Assembly: GCF_033366695.1 (NCBI RefSeq)
Contig: NZ_JAOBTQ010000001.1
Coordinates: 4,154,001-4,218,000 of the forward strand
Direction: 5' to 3'
DNA from: Streptomyces sp. SCL15-4
Lineage (GTDB): Bacteria; Actinomycetota; Actinomycetes; Streptomycetales; Streptomycetaceae
DNA: 64,000 nt
The notes beneath the pieces were generated by a model. The model saw only the letters and a program-made list of their open reading frames with translations. It had not been told where the DNA came from and did not search any database. Below are positions 34,783 to 42,856 of this stretch, in pieces. How positions within the stretch are numbered: position 1 is the first letter of the stretch; each line of letters starts with the position of its first letter. The translations under genes were made by a program, and so were the position numbers.

Positions 34783-36090
34783 CTACGCGGGCACGTGCAC
34801 CGTCTCCACACGGCTGGAGATCAACCGCTCGCGCTCCCGCCGGGCCGCCCGCCCGCGCAGCCGCAGGATCTGGCTCACTCCGAGCGCCTGCAGCACGAAC
34901 ACGGAGCCAAACGCCACGGTGTAGTCGTCCCCGGTCGCGTCCAGCAGCACGCCGATCGCGAACAGCGTGGTCATGGAGGCGATGAAGCCGCCCATGTTGG
35001 TGATGCCGGACGCCGTGCCCTGCCGCTCCGGCGGGTTGGCGGGCCGGGAGAAGTCGAAGCCGAGCATGGACGCCGGCCCGCAGGCGCCGAGCACCGCGCA
35101 CAGCGTCACCAGCAGCCACATCGGCGCGTGCCGCCCCGGGTAGGCCAGGGTCGCCGCCCACACCAGCGCGGTCGCGCCCACCGTGCCGAGTGCCAGCGGC
35201 AGCCGCGCCGCGTGGTGCCGCGCGACGATCTGGCCGTAGACCAGGCCGATCACCATGTTGGACAGCACGACCAGGGTGAGCAGTTCACCGGCCGTGCCGC
35301 GGCCGAGGCCCTGCGCCTGGACCAGGAACGGCAGGCCCCACAGCAGCAGGAACACCATCGCCGGGAACTGGGTGGTGAAGTGCACCCACAGGCCCAGCCG
35401 GGTGCCCGGCTCCCGCCAGGCCGCGGCGATCTGCCCGCGCACATAGGCCCCGCCCCGGCGCGACGGCGGCGCCGGTTCCTGGCCCTCGGGGTGGTCCTTG
35501 AGGAACAGCAGGGTCAGCACCAGGACGACCGCGCCCGCCAGCGCGCTGCCCGCGAACGCCGGGGTCCAGCCGATGCCGTGCAGCAGCCGGGCCAGGACCA
35601 GGGTGGAGACCAGGTTGCCCGCCATGCCGACCAGTCCCGCGAGCTGGGCGACCAGCGGACCGCGCCGGGCCGGGAACCAGCGGGTGCCCAGCCGCAGCAC
35701 GCTGATGAAGGTCATCGCGTCGCCGCAGCCCAGCAGTGCCCGGGAGGCGAGCGCGGTGCCGTAGGAGGGGGAGAAGGCGAAGCCCAGCTGTCCGGCGGTG
35801 AACAGCAGCGCGCCGATGCTCAGCACCTTCTTGGTGCCGAGCCGGTCGACCAGCAGGCCGACGGGTATCTGCATGCCCGCGTAGACCAGCAGCTGGAGTA
35901 TGGAGAACGTGGACAGGGCGGAGGCGTTGACATGGAAACGGTCCGCCGCGTCGAGACCGGCCACCCCCAGCGACGTACGGAAGATGACGGCGACGAAGTA
36001 GACCGCCACGCCTATGGACCACACCGCGACCGCCCGGCGGCCTCCCGGAGGATCGCCCGGAAGAGCGGCGTTGCGCACCGTGGCGCTCAT
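34783..36090 (-). CDS. MFS transporter
   Basis: A 435-residue major facilitator protein with twelve predicted helices. The helix 2-3 loop (GLLVDRLGTKKVLSIG) is the MFS signature. Helix 4-5 has ALLGCGDAMTFISVLRLGTRWFPARRGPLVAQLAGLVG, typical of the glycerol-3-phosphate/anion:cation symporter-like group. Its ATG overlaps the stop of the upstream GntR gene by 4 bases (ATGA), so the two are translationally coupled and the GntR protein very likely controls this transporter. The ligand is unknown but is probably a small carboxylate, given the FCD-type regulator. Confidence 0.9.
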   Translation of the reverse strand: MSATVRNAALPGDPPGGRRAVAVWSIGVAVYFVAVIFRTSLGVAGLDAADRFHVNASALSTFSILQLLVYAGMQIPVGLLVDRLGTKKVLSIGALLFTAGQLGFAFSPSYGTALASRALLGCGDAMTFISVLRLGTRWFPARRGPLVAQLAGLVGMAGNLVSTLVLARLLHGIGWTPAFAGSALAGAVVLVLTLLFLKDHPEGQEPAPPSRRGGAYVRGQIAAAWREPGTRLGLWVHFTTQFPAMVFLLLWGLPFLVQAQGLGRGTAGELLTLVVLSNMVIGLVYGQIVARHHAARLPLALGTVGATALVWAATLAYPGRHAPMWLLVTLCAVLGACGPASMLGFDFSRPANPPERQGTASGITNMGGFIASMTTLFAIGVLLDATGDDYTVAFGSVFVLQALGVSQILRLRGRAARRERERLISSRVETVHVPA

Positions 36091-36761
36091 CGGACGTCAC
36101 CTCGCGCGAGATGCGAGAACCAGCTCACGTGCCGGTGCACGATCCCGACGGCCGCCTCGGCGTCCCCGGCGCGCAGCGCGTTCAGGATCTCCTCGTGCTC
36201 GGCGAGCGTCTTGGCGATCCGGTCGGGGTGGGAGTGCATGACGGCGACGCCCATCCGCAGCTGCCGGTCGCGCAGCTGGTCGTAGAGGCGGGAGAGGATC
36301 TCGTTGCCCCCGCTGCGCACGATCTCGGCGTGGAAGGAGCGGTCGGTGACCGCGGCCGCGGCCAGATCACCGGCGGCCGCCTGCGCCTTCTGCCGCTCCA
36401 GCAGCTCGGTCAGCCGCTCCAGCAGGCCCGGCGGGGCGGGTACGGCCTTGCGGGCCGCGTGCTCCTCGACCAGCAGCCGGGTCTCCACCACGTCGGCGAT
36501 CTCCTGCGCGGAGACCGGCAGGACGAGGGCGCCCTTCTTCGGGTACAGGCGGAGCAGGCCCTCGACCTCCAGCCGCAGCAGCGCCTCCCGGACGGGCGTG
36601 CGCGAGACGCCCACGGCCTCGGCCAGCTCGCCCTCGGTGAGCAGGGTTCCGCCCTCGTAACGACGGTCGAGCACGCCCTGCTTGACATGGGCGTACACGC
36701 GGTCGGCGGCGGGTGGCCGCTTGAGGGACTGGGGCGCGGAGTGCTCGACGGCCGTTCTCAT
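36087..36761 (-). CDS. GntR-family regulator with FCD domain
   Basis: A 224-residue repressor. Residues about 15-80 form the GntR winged helix (DRVYAHVKQGVL, LLTEGELAEAVGVSRTPVREALLRLE). Residues about 90-215 form the all-helical FCD ligand domain with metal-binding residues (DRSFHAEIV, HEEILNALRAGD, HRHVSWF). It is coupled to the MFS transporter downstream, probably sensing the carboxylate it carries. I chose ATG 36761 rather than one 10 codons earlier because TATC-type promoter sequence (ttgtatctatcc) lies directly before it. Confidence 0.9.
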   Translation of the reverse strand: MRTAVEHSAPQSLKRPPAADRVYAHVKQGVLDRRYEGGTLLTEGELAEAVGVSRTPVREALLRLEVEGLLRLYPKKGALVLPVSAQEIADVVETRLLVEEHAARKAVPAPPGLLERLTELLERQKAQAAAGDLAAAAVTDRSFHAEIVRSGGNEILSRLYDQLRDRQLRMGVAVMHSHPDRIAKTLAEHEEILNALRAGDAEAAVGIVHRHVSWFSHLARGDVR

Positions 36762-36957
36762 GCCCACAGGATAGATACAACACGTACGCAAGCGAGGAAG
36801 CCGTCCATCATGCGGACGGTGGCGATTAACCTCTCCTCGCCCGGCAACCGCACAACCTTCTGTGCTACTTACGTGTCACACACACGCGGCCCCCTTTTCG
36901 CACCCACCGCAACTCGGCCGCACACCAGGGGCATTCAATACATTCGGGGTACATCAG

Positions 36958-37860
36958 TTGATTACCGGCATTAAGGGCACCAGTCTTCGCAAAGCCGCCG
37001 TCGTCACCGTCACCGCCGGCGCGCTGGCCGCCACCGGTGCCCTCACCGCGGCGCCCGCACAGGCCGTCACCGCGCCCTCGATCGTGGCCAAGGGCGGGTA
37101 CCTGATGAACAACGCCAACAGCTCGACGCTGTACACGAAGAAGGCGGACACCCGGCTGGCCACCGGCTCCACCACCAAGATCATGACCGCCAAGGTCGTG
37201 CTCGCGCAGAAGAACCTCAACCTGGACTCCAAGGTCACGATCCAGAAGGCGTACAGCGACTACGTCGTCAAGAACAACGCCTCCCAGGCCCACCTGATCG
37301 TCGGCGACAAGGTGACCGTCCGTCAGCTGCTGTACGGGCTGATGCTGCCGTCCGGCTGCGACGCCGCCTACGCGCTCGCCGACAAGTACGGCTCCGGCAC
37401 GACCCGTGCGGCGCGCGTGAAGAACTTCATCGGCAAGATGAACACCAGCGCCAAGAACCTGGGCCTGAAGAACACCCACTTCGACTCCTTCGACGGCATC
37501 GGCAACGGCAAGAACTACTCGACGCCGCGCGACCTGACGAAGATCGCCAGCAGCGCGATGAAGAGCTCCACGTTCCGCACGATCGTCAAGACCAAGTCGT
37601 ACACCGCCAAGACGCAGACCAAGTCGGGCGGCACCCGCACGATGGCGCCGTGGAAGAACACCAACGGGCTGCTCAGCAGCTACAGCGGGACCATCGGCGT
37701 GAAGACCGGCTCCGGTCCGGAGGCCAAGTACTGCCTGGTCTTCGCCGCGACCCGGCACGGCAAGACGGTCATCGGCACCGTCCTCGCCTCCTCCTCCATC
37801 CCCAACCGCGAGGCGGACGCGAAGAAGCTCCTCAACTACGGCTTCGCGCGCCTCGGCTGA
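36958..37860 (+). CDS. K15-type DD-transpeptidase/carboxypeptidase (penicillin-binding, S11)
   Basis: A 300-residue exported serine DD-peptidase acting on peptidoglycan stem peptides. Signal cleavage after AQA (residue 36) would put the active Ser in S-T-T-K at mature position 35, the second motif S-G-C at 96-98 and K-T-G at 213-215. As I recall, those are the positions in the Streptomyces K15 DD-transpeptidase, which is unusual in having Cys instead of Asn in the S-x-N motif. There is no C-terminal amphipathic anchor, in contrast to E. coli PBP5. The start is TTG at 36958, 8 bases after GGGG; no ATG or GTG fits the signal peptide. A terminator follows. Confidence 0.88.
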   Translation: MITGIKGTSLRKAAVVTVTAGALAATGALTAAPAQAVTAPSIVAKGGYLMNNANSSTLYTKKADTRLATGSTTKIMTAKVVLAQKNLNLDSKVTIQKAYSDYVVKNNASQAHLIVGDKVTVRQLLYGLMLPSGCDAAYALADKYGSGTTRAARVKNFIGKMNTSAKNLGLKNTHFDSFDGIGNGKNYSTPRDLTKIASSAMKSSTFRTIVKTKSYTAKTQTKSGGTRTMAPWKNTNGLLSSYSGTIGVKTGSGPEAKYCLVFAATRHGKTVIGTVLASSSIPNREADAKKLLNYGFARLG

Positions 37861-37876
37861 CGCACAGACATCCTGG

Positions 37877-37909
37877 AAGGGGCCCGTCGCGGCGAGCGGC
37901 GGGCCCCTT
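37877..37909 (+). terminator. Hairpin after the DD-peptidase gene
   Basis: Arms aaggggcccg and cgggcccctt with further partial pairing inside begin 16 bases after the stop codon. Confidence 0.75.
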
Positions 37910-37938
37910 CGCCGTCTCCGCTTCCCCGATGACATGCA

Positions 37939-37961
37939 TGGTGCTAGCTTCATTGGCACCA
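37939..37961. promoter_or_regulatory. Probable GntR autoregulatory operator with embedded -10 box
   Basis: TGGTGC (37939-37944) and GCACCA (37956-37961) form a perfect inverted repeat with an 11-base spacer, ending on the A of the gntR start codon. TAGCTT at 37945-37950 inside the spacer is a good -10 box placed about 11 bases before the ATG, so the mRNA is probably leaderless and the repressor would cover the promoter. Confidence 0.5.
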
Positions 37962-38308
37962 TGCTGCTTCACTGGGACACGGCCGACACCCGACCGCTGC
38001 ACGAACAGGTCGCCGCGGCGATCCGGCGGGCCATTGCCGAGGGCGAATGCCGCGCGGGCGACCGGCTGCCCTCCGCCCGCGATCTCTCCACGGCCCTGGA
38101 CATCAACGTCAACACCGTCCTGCGCGGCCTGCGCCAGCTGCGGGACGAGGGCCTGCTGGAGTTCCGGCGCGGCCGGGGCATCACCGTCGCCGAGGGAGCC
38201 GCCCGGCGCTCCGGGATGCAGCTCAGGGTGCGCGAGCTGGTCGCGGAGGCGTCCCGGCTGGGCTACAGCCGCACCGATCTCATCGACATGATCCGGGGGC
38301 TGGCATGA
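37961..38308 (+). CDS. YtrA-type small GntR regulator
   Basis: A 115-residue regulator consisting of a GntR winged helix (PLHEQVAAAIRRAIAEGE, LPSARDLSTALDINVNTVLRGLRQLRDEGLLEFRRGRG) and a short helical dimerisation tail of about 40 residues. This small form is the YtrA subfamily, which usually represses its own operon with membrane or ABC-transporter genes. It overlaps the next gene by 4 bases (ATGA). There is no ribosome site ahead of ATG 37961, consistent with a leaderless transcript; an ATG 9 codons earlier would sit inside the operator. Confidence 0.88.
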   Translation: MLLHWDTADTRPLHEQVAAAIRRAIAEGECRAGDRLPSARDLSTALDINVNTVLRGLRQLRDEGLLEFRRGRGITVAEGAARRSGMQLRVRELVAEASRLGYSRTDLIDMIRGLA

Positions 38309-39294
38309 CGGGCGAGGGGAGCGGGCCGGCGCCCCGGGGCCGTACGACGCGCTGGTGGCCCCTCGGCGCGACGGCGGCCGTCACGGCCGTGCTCGCCGGG
38401 CTGCCGTGGGCCGCGCGGCACCGGCTCCCCGGCCGGCTGGCCACCCATTGGAGCGGCGGCGGCACCCCCGACGGCTCACTGCCCCTGTGGGCGGCCTCCC
38501 TGGTCCCGGCGGGCGTCTGGCTGCTGGTGGCCCTCACGACGGGCGTACGCCCGCGCCGCACCACAGCGGCCGCGCACCCCTGGCGGGCGATCGCGCTGGC
38601 ACCCACCGGGGCGGTGCTCGTCGGCGCCCAGGTGTCCGTCGTCCGGGTGAACCTGGACCACACCGACTGGCACCAGGCCCGCCAGCCGGTCCTCACGGTG
38701 GTGCTGCTCGGAGCGCTGGCGGTGGCCGCCGGCGTGACCGCCTGGCGGCTCACCCCGCGGCCCGCCGCCGCGCCGGCCACCGCCGCGCCCGCGCCGGAAC
38801 TGCCCGAAGGCGAACGGCTGGTGTGGTTCTCCCGCACGGCCAACCCCTGGCTGGGGCTGCTGGCGGCGGTGGCGGCCCTGGTGGCCGCCGTCGCGCTGAT
38901 CGCCCTGGCCGCCGGGCTGGCGGAGCCCGCCGCGCTGTGGCCGGTGTGCGCGGTGTCCGCCGTCACGTCGCTCGCCGGCGCGACCTTCTCCTCGGTCCGG
39001 GCGAAGGTGTCGGAGGCGGGCCTGGAGGTGTCCTTCGGCCCGCTCCACCGGCCCGCCCGCCGCTGGGCACCGGCCGCCATCGAGTCCGCCCGCGCCGAGC
39101 ACCGGCTGCCGTCCCAGGTCGGCGGCTGGGGCTACCGTGTCAGCGGCCTCGGCACGACGGTCATGCTCCGCGCCGGTGACTGCCTCGTCATACGGCCCCG
39201 GGGCCGCCGGAGCGACTTCGCGGTGAGCGTGGACGACGCGGAACGGGGCGCGGCCCTGCTGAACGCGCTCCGCGCCCGGGCCCACGCCGACTGA
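38305..39294 (+). CDS. DUF1648-domain membrane protein, coupled to gntR
   Basis: A 329-residue protein with about seven membrane helices. The N-terminal segment (LPWAARHRLPGRLATHWSGGGTPDGSLP) carries the DUF1648 motif, in which HW and the G-x-P-D loop are conserved. The C-terminal 100 residues are soluble, ending in a PH-like patch (GTTVMLRAGDCLVIRPRG). Its start overlaps the upstream gntR stop (ATGA), so it is translationally coupled and likely the main target of that repressor. Related proteins such as SdpI act in envelope stress or toxin immunity; such a role here is only a possibility. Confidence 0.82.
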   Translation: MTGEGSGPAPRGRTTRWWPLGATAAVTAVLAGLPWAARHRLPGRLATHWSGGGTPDGSLPLWAASLVPAGVWLLVALTTGVRPRRTTAAAHPWRAIALAPTGAVLVGAQVSVVRVNLDHTDWHQARQPVLTVVLLGALAVAAGVTAWRLTPRPAAAPATAAPAPELPEGERLVWFSRTANPWLGLLAAVAALVAAVALIALAAGLAEPAALWPVCAVSAVTSLAGATFSSVRAKVSEAGLEVSFGPLHRPARRWAPAAIESARAEHRLPSQVGGWGYRVSGLGTTVMLRAGDCLVIRPRGRRSDFAVSVDDAERGAALLNALRARAHAD

Positions 39295-39421
39295 CCGTCT
39301 ACCTCAACGCCGCCGCCAATGTCACCCACATGCCGGTAATTCACCTGTAATCACGAAAATAAGCCTTGCAATTGGCATATTCGATTTCCTCCGTTCTACG
39401 TTCCGCGACGGAGGTGTTCGC

Positions 39422-40357
39422 ATGAACGAACCCAGGAAGCAGTCCGACGCCGAGGGACGGCGTCAGGCGATCGACATCAGCGACTTCGTGTACGCGGCGA
39501 CCGGCGCCCGTGTCCGCCGGCTCACCATGCCGGACGGAAGCCATTGGTTTCCGGCGGTGGATGTCTGCAAGGAACTCGGTCACACCAACTCTCGGCAGGC
39601 TCTCGCCGACCACATGCCCGAAGAGCACCGAAAGACACTCGAGACCGTAAGTGGAGCTTACGGTCTCAGCATTCCCGCAGGTAGGGAGTGGCGTCGAGAC
39701 CTGAATCTGATCTCTCTGCAAGGTCTCGTCCTGCTCGTCAACGCCTGCACCAAACCGGCCTGCACGCCCTTCAAACTGTGGGTCGCCGAAGTCGTCGAGA
39801 CCGTCCAGCGCGAGGGTTCCTACACGCTCGACAAGGCGGAGGTGCAGCCGGCCGAACCGGGCGCGCCCGTCGCGTACGCCATGCCGGAACAGGTCGCGGA
39901 GGCCATCGTCCGGCTGGAGGCGCACAACCTCCGGCTGGACGAGGAGCTGGCGAAGGGGCAGCGCGAGTCGATCGAGCTGCAGAAGGCGACGCTGGCCGTG
40001 CAGCAGGCCATGGTGCGGGCGATGGAGCGGATCGCGGACCGCATCGACGGACTCCCTCTCCCGCGTCCCGCGCTCGGCACTCCCCTCGCGGCGCCGCCCA
40101 CCACGCAGACCCTGCTGGCCGGCTGGCGGCAGCGGTTGTCGGTGACGGCGGACGTGTGGACGGTGGCCGTCGTCATCGCCCCGATCCTGGTCGAGAAGGG
40201 CGAGCTGCGCGAGCCGCTGGAGTCCATCGCGGCCCGTACCGGGCTGTCGGTGCACCGGGTCAACGAATGCCTCCGGCTGCTGCGCAAGCACGCCTGCATC
40301 CGCTCACGGGGCGGGACGGCGAACGGAGCGCCGGTGTACGTGCTCAACGAGGGCTGA
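39422..40357 (+). CDS. Bro-N domain DNA-binding protein
   Basis: A 311-residue protein. Residues about 20-120 form a Bro-N domain (ATGARVRRLTMPDGSHWFPAVDVCKELGH, ISLQGLVLLVNAC), the DNA-binding module of phage antirepressors and baculovirus Bro proteins. Residues about 150-205 are a likely coiled coil. Residues about 230-311 look like a winged helix (LREPLESIAARTGLSVHRVNECLRLLRKHACI). No prophage genes surround it, so in this setting it is probably a chromosomal regulator. GGAGG lies 7 bases before ATG 39422. The roughly 90 bases upstream are distinctly A/T-rich compared with the surroundings. Confidence 0.8.
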   Translation: MNEPRKQSDAEGRRQAIDISDFVYAATGARVRRLTMPDGSHWFPAVDVCKELGHTNSRQALADHMPEEHRKTLETVSGAYGLSIPAGREWRRDLNLISLQGLVLLVNACTKPACTPFKLWVAEVVETVQREGSYTLDKAEVQPAEPGAPVAYAMPEQVAEAIVRLEAHNLRLDEELAKGQRESIELQKATLAVQQAMVRAMERIADRIDGLPLPRPALGTPLAAPPTTQTLLAGWRQRLSVTADVWTVAVVIAPILVEKGELREPLESIAARTGLSVHRVNECLRLLRKHACIRSRGGTANGAPVYVLNEG

Positions 40358-40375
40358 GAGGAGCCGGGAAGAGCG

Positions 40376-40414
40376 AAGGGGGCGGTCGCAAACAGAAGTT
40401 GCGGCCGTCCCCTT
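40376..40414. terminator. Hairpin between the Bro-N gene and the bkdC-like gene
   Basis: Nearly complementary arms (aagggggcggtcgcaa with ttgcggccgtcccctt) around a 7-base loop lie between two convergent genes and can serve both. Confidence 0.65.
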
Positions 40415-40445
40415 CACCTTCGGCAGAGTACCCCGGCGTGAGCCG

Positions 40446-41858
40446 TCACGCCCAGGTGATCAGACGCTTCGGCTGTTCCAGGATCGCCGCGACGTCCGCC
40501 AGGACCTTGGAGCCCAGCTCGCCGTCGACCAGGCGGTGGTCGAAGCTGAGGGCCAGGGTGGTGACCTGCCGCGGCTTCACCTTGCCCTTGTGCACCCACG
40601 GCTGGAGCTTGATCGCGCCGACCGCGAGGATCGCCGACTCGCCCGGGTTGAGGATGGGAGTGCCCGTGTCCACGCCGAAGACGCCGACGTTGGTGATGGT
40701 CACCGTGCCGCCCTGCATCGCAGCGGGCGAGGTCTTGCCCTCGCGGGCCGTCGTCACCAGCTCACCGAGCGCCTCGGCCAGCTGCGGGAGCGTCTTGTCG
40801 TGCGCGTCCTTGATGTTCGGGACGATCAGCCCCCGGGGGGTGGCCGCCGCGATACCCAGGTTGACGTAGTGCTTGAGCACGATCTCCTGGGCCGCCTCGT
40901 CCCAGGAGGCGTTGATCTCCGGGTTGCGCTTGATGGCGACCAGCAGGGACTTGGCGATCAGCAGGAGCGGGTTGACCCGCAGGCCCTGCATGTCCTTGTC
41001 CTGCTTCAGTTCGTCGACCAGCCGCATGGTGCGGGTCACGTCCACCGTCACGAACTCGGTGACGTGCGGGGCCGTGAACGCCGAGCCGATCATCGCCTGG
41101 GCGGTGGCCTTGCGCACGCCCTTGACCGGGACGCGGGTCTCGCGCGCGGTGTCGTACGACGCCACGGGCGCCGGGGCCGCGGGGGCGGCGGCCGGGGTGG
41201 CCGGGGCGGGCGCGGGCGGGGCCTGGGCGGCCGGTTCGGCGGTCCGCGGGGCGGCCGCGGCGTGGACGTCCTCGCGGGTGATGACGCCGTCCGGGCCGGA
41301 CGGGACGATCGCGGCCAGGTCGACGCCCAGGTCCTTGGCCAGCTTGCGCACCGGGGGCTTGGCCAGCGGGCGGGGCCTCTCGGCGACCGCGCCGCCGTGG
41401 CCGTTCAGCTCGGCCTGGATCGCCTGCGCCGGTCCCGGGACACCGGCCTGCGGGCCCTTGCGCGGGCGGCGCTTGGTGGAGGTGGTGGCCACGCCGTAAC
41501 CGACCAGGACGGGCTGGCGGCCCTCCTGCTTCGGCTCCTCCTCGGCCGCGGCGGGCTCCGCCGCCGGCCGCTCGGCGGGCACCTCGGGAGCCTCGGGAGC
41601 GGCGGCGCCGGCCACGGCGACCTTGATGATCGACGTGCCCACGTCCACCGTGGTGCCCTCGGGGAAGCACAGTTCGCGGACCACGCCGTCGTAGGGGATG
41701 GGCAGTTCGACGGCCGCCTTCGCCGTCTCCACCTCGCAGACCACCTGGCCGTCGGTGACCGTGTCGCCCGGCTGGACGTACCACTTGAGGATCTCGGCCT
41801 CGGTGAGCCCCTCGCCCACGTCGGGCATCTTGAACTCGCGTACGGACGCATCCGTCAT
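40446..41858 (-). CDS. bkdC: Branched-chain ketoacid dehydrogenase E2 (lipoyl acyltransferase), operon 1
   Basis: A 470-residue E2 subunit that moves the acyl group from E1 to CoA. A lipoyl domain spans residues 1-85 with the lipoylated Lys in VETAKAAVELP. An E3-binding domain lies at about 165-205 (VRKLAKDLGVDLAAIVPSG). The catalytic domain from about 240 ends with the active-site motif SFDHRLVDG. An Ala/Pro-rich linker separates the blocks. Third gene of a leftward E1alpha-E1beta-E2 operon, starting 19 bases after E1beta. I chose ATG 41858; a GTG three codons earlier is too close to the GAGAGGG. No E3 gene is present, so lipoamide dehydrogenase is shared with other complexes. Confidence 0.9.
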   Translation of the reverse strand: MTDASVREFKMPDVGEGLTEAEILKWYVQPGDTVTDGQVVCEVETAKAAVELPIPYDGVVRELCFPEGTTVDVGTSIIKVAVAGAAAPEAPEVPAERPAAEPAAAEEEPKQEGRQPVLVGYGVATTSTKRRPRKGPQAGVPGPAQAIQAELNGHGGAVAERPRPLAKPPVRKLAKDLGVDLAAIVPSGPDGVITREDVHAAAAPRTAEPAAQAPPAPAPATPAAAPAAPAPVASYDTARETRVPVKGVRKATAQAMIGSAFTAPHVTEFVTVDVTRTMRLVDELKQDKDMQGLRVNPLLLIAKSLLVAIKRNPEINASWDEAAQEIVLKHYVNLGIAAATPRGLIVPNIKDAHDKTLPQLAEALGELVTTAREGKTSPAAMQGGTVTITNVGVFGVDTGTPILNPGESAILAVGAIKLQPWVHKGKVKPRQVTTLALSFDHRLVDGELGSKVLADVAAILEQPKRLITWA

Positions 41859-41877
41859 CGTCGTCACGTCCCTCTCC

Positions 41878-42855
41878 TCAGTACGCCAGCGAGCGGTCGA
41901 CGGCGTCGAGCACGCGGTCCAGGTCGGGCAGGTACTCCTCCTCCAGGCGGGCCGGCGGGTACGGGGCGTGGTAGCCGCCGACCCTGAGGACCGGTGCCTC
42001 CAGGTGGTAGAAGCAGCGCTCGGTGATCCGGGCGGCGATCTCCGCGCCGGAGCCGAAGAACACCGGCGCCTCGTGCACCACGACCAGGTGGCGGGTCTTC
42101 TCCACCGAGGCCTGGACGGCGTCGAAGTCCAGCGGGCTGACCGAGCGCAGGTCCAGGACCTCCAGGGACCGGCCCTCCTCGGCCGCCGCGGCGGCGGCCT
42201 CCTGACAGAGCTTCACCATCGGGCCGTAGGCCGCCAGGGTCAGGTCCGTGCCCTCGCGGACGACGCGCGCCTTGTGCAGCGGGGCCGGGATCGCCTCGGG
42301 GTCGACCTCGGCCTTGTCCCAGTAGCGCCGCTTGGGCTCGAAGTAGATCACCGGGTCGTCGCTCTGGATGGCCTGCTGCATCATCCAGTACGCGTCCGAG
42401 GAGTTCGACGGGGAGACGACCTTCAGGCCGGCCACATGGGCGAACAGCGCCTCCGGGGACTCCGAGTGGTGCTCGACCGCGCCGATGCCGCCGCCGTAGG
42501 GGATGCGGACGACGACCGGCAGCTTGACCTTGCCCAGCGAGCGGGCGTGCATCTTGGCGAGCTGGGTGACGATCTGGTCGTAGGCCGGGAAGACGAAGCC
42601 GTCGAACTGGATCTCCACCACCGGGCGGTAGCCGCGCAGGGCCAGGCCGATCGCGGTGCCGACGATGCCGGACTCGGCCAGCGGGGTGTCGATGACCCGG
42701 CTCTCGCCGAAGTCCTTCTGCAGGCCGTCCGTCACCCGGAAGACACCGCCGAGCTTGCCGACGTCCTCGCCCATGACCAAGACCTTGGGATCGGCGTCCA
42801 GGGCGCGGCGCAGCGACTCGTTGATGGCCTTGGCCATCGCCATCTTCTCGGCCAT
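41878..42855 (-). CDS. bkdB: Branched-chain ketoacid dehydrogenase E1 beta, operon 1
   Basis: A 325-residue E1 beta subunit that, with E1alpha, binds thiamine diphosphate and decarboxylates branched ketoacids. Hallmarks are VLVMGEDVGKLGGVFRVTDGL, DTPLAESGIVGTAIGLAL, RIPYGGGIGAVEHHSES and the C-terminal ARITERCFYHLEAPVLRV. The ATG begins one base after the E1alpha TGA; GGGGG lies 8 bases before it, inside the E1alpha gene, so expression is tightly coupled. The second operon encodes a paralogue with closely similar motifs. Confidence 0.92.
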   Translation of the reverse strand: MAEKMAMAKAINESLRRALDADPKVLVMGEDVGKLGGVFRVTDGLQKDFGESRVIDTPLAESGIVGTAIGLALRGYRPVVEIQFDGFVFPAYDQIVTQLAKMHARSLGKVKLPVVVRIPYGGGIGAVEHHSESPEALFAHVAGLKVVSPSNSSDAYWMMQQAIQSDDPVIYFEPKRRYWDKAEVDPEAIPAPLHKARVVREGTDLTLAAYGPMVKLCQEAAAAAAEEGRSLEVLDLRSVSPLDFDAVQASVEKTRHLVVVHEAPVFFGSGAEIAARITERCFYHLEAPVLRVGGYHAPYPPARLEEEYLPDLDRVLDAVDRSLAY

Positions 42856-42856
42856 C

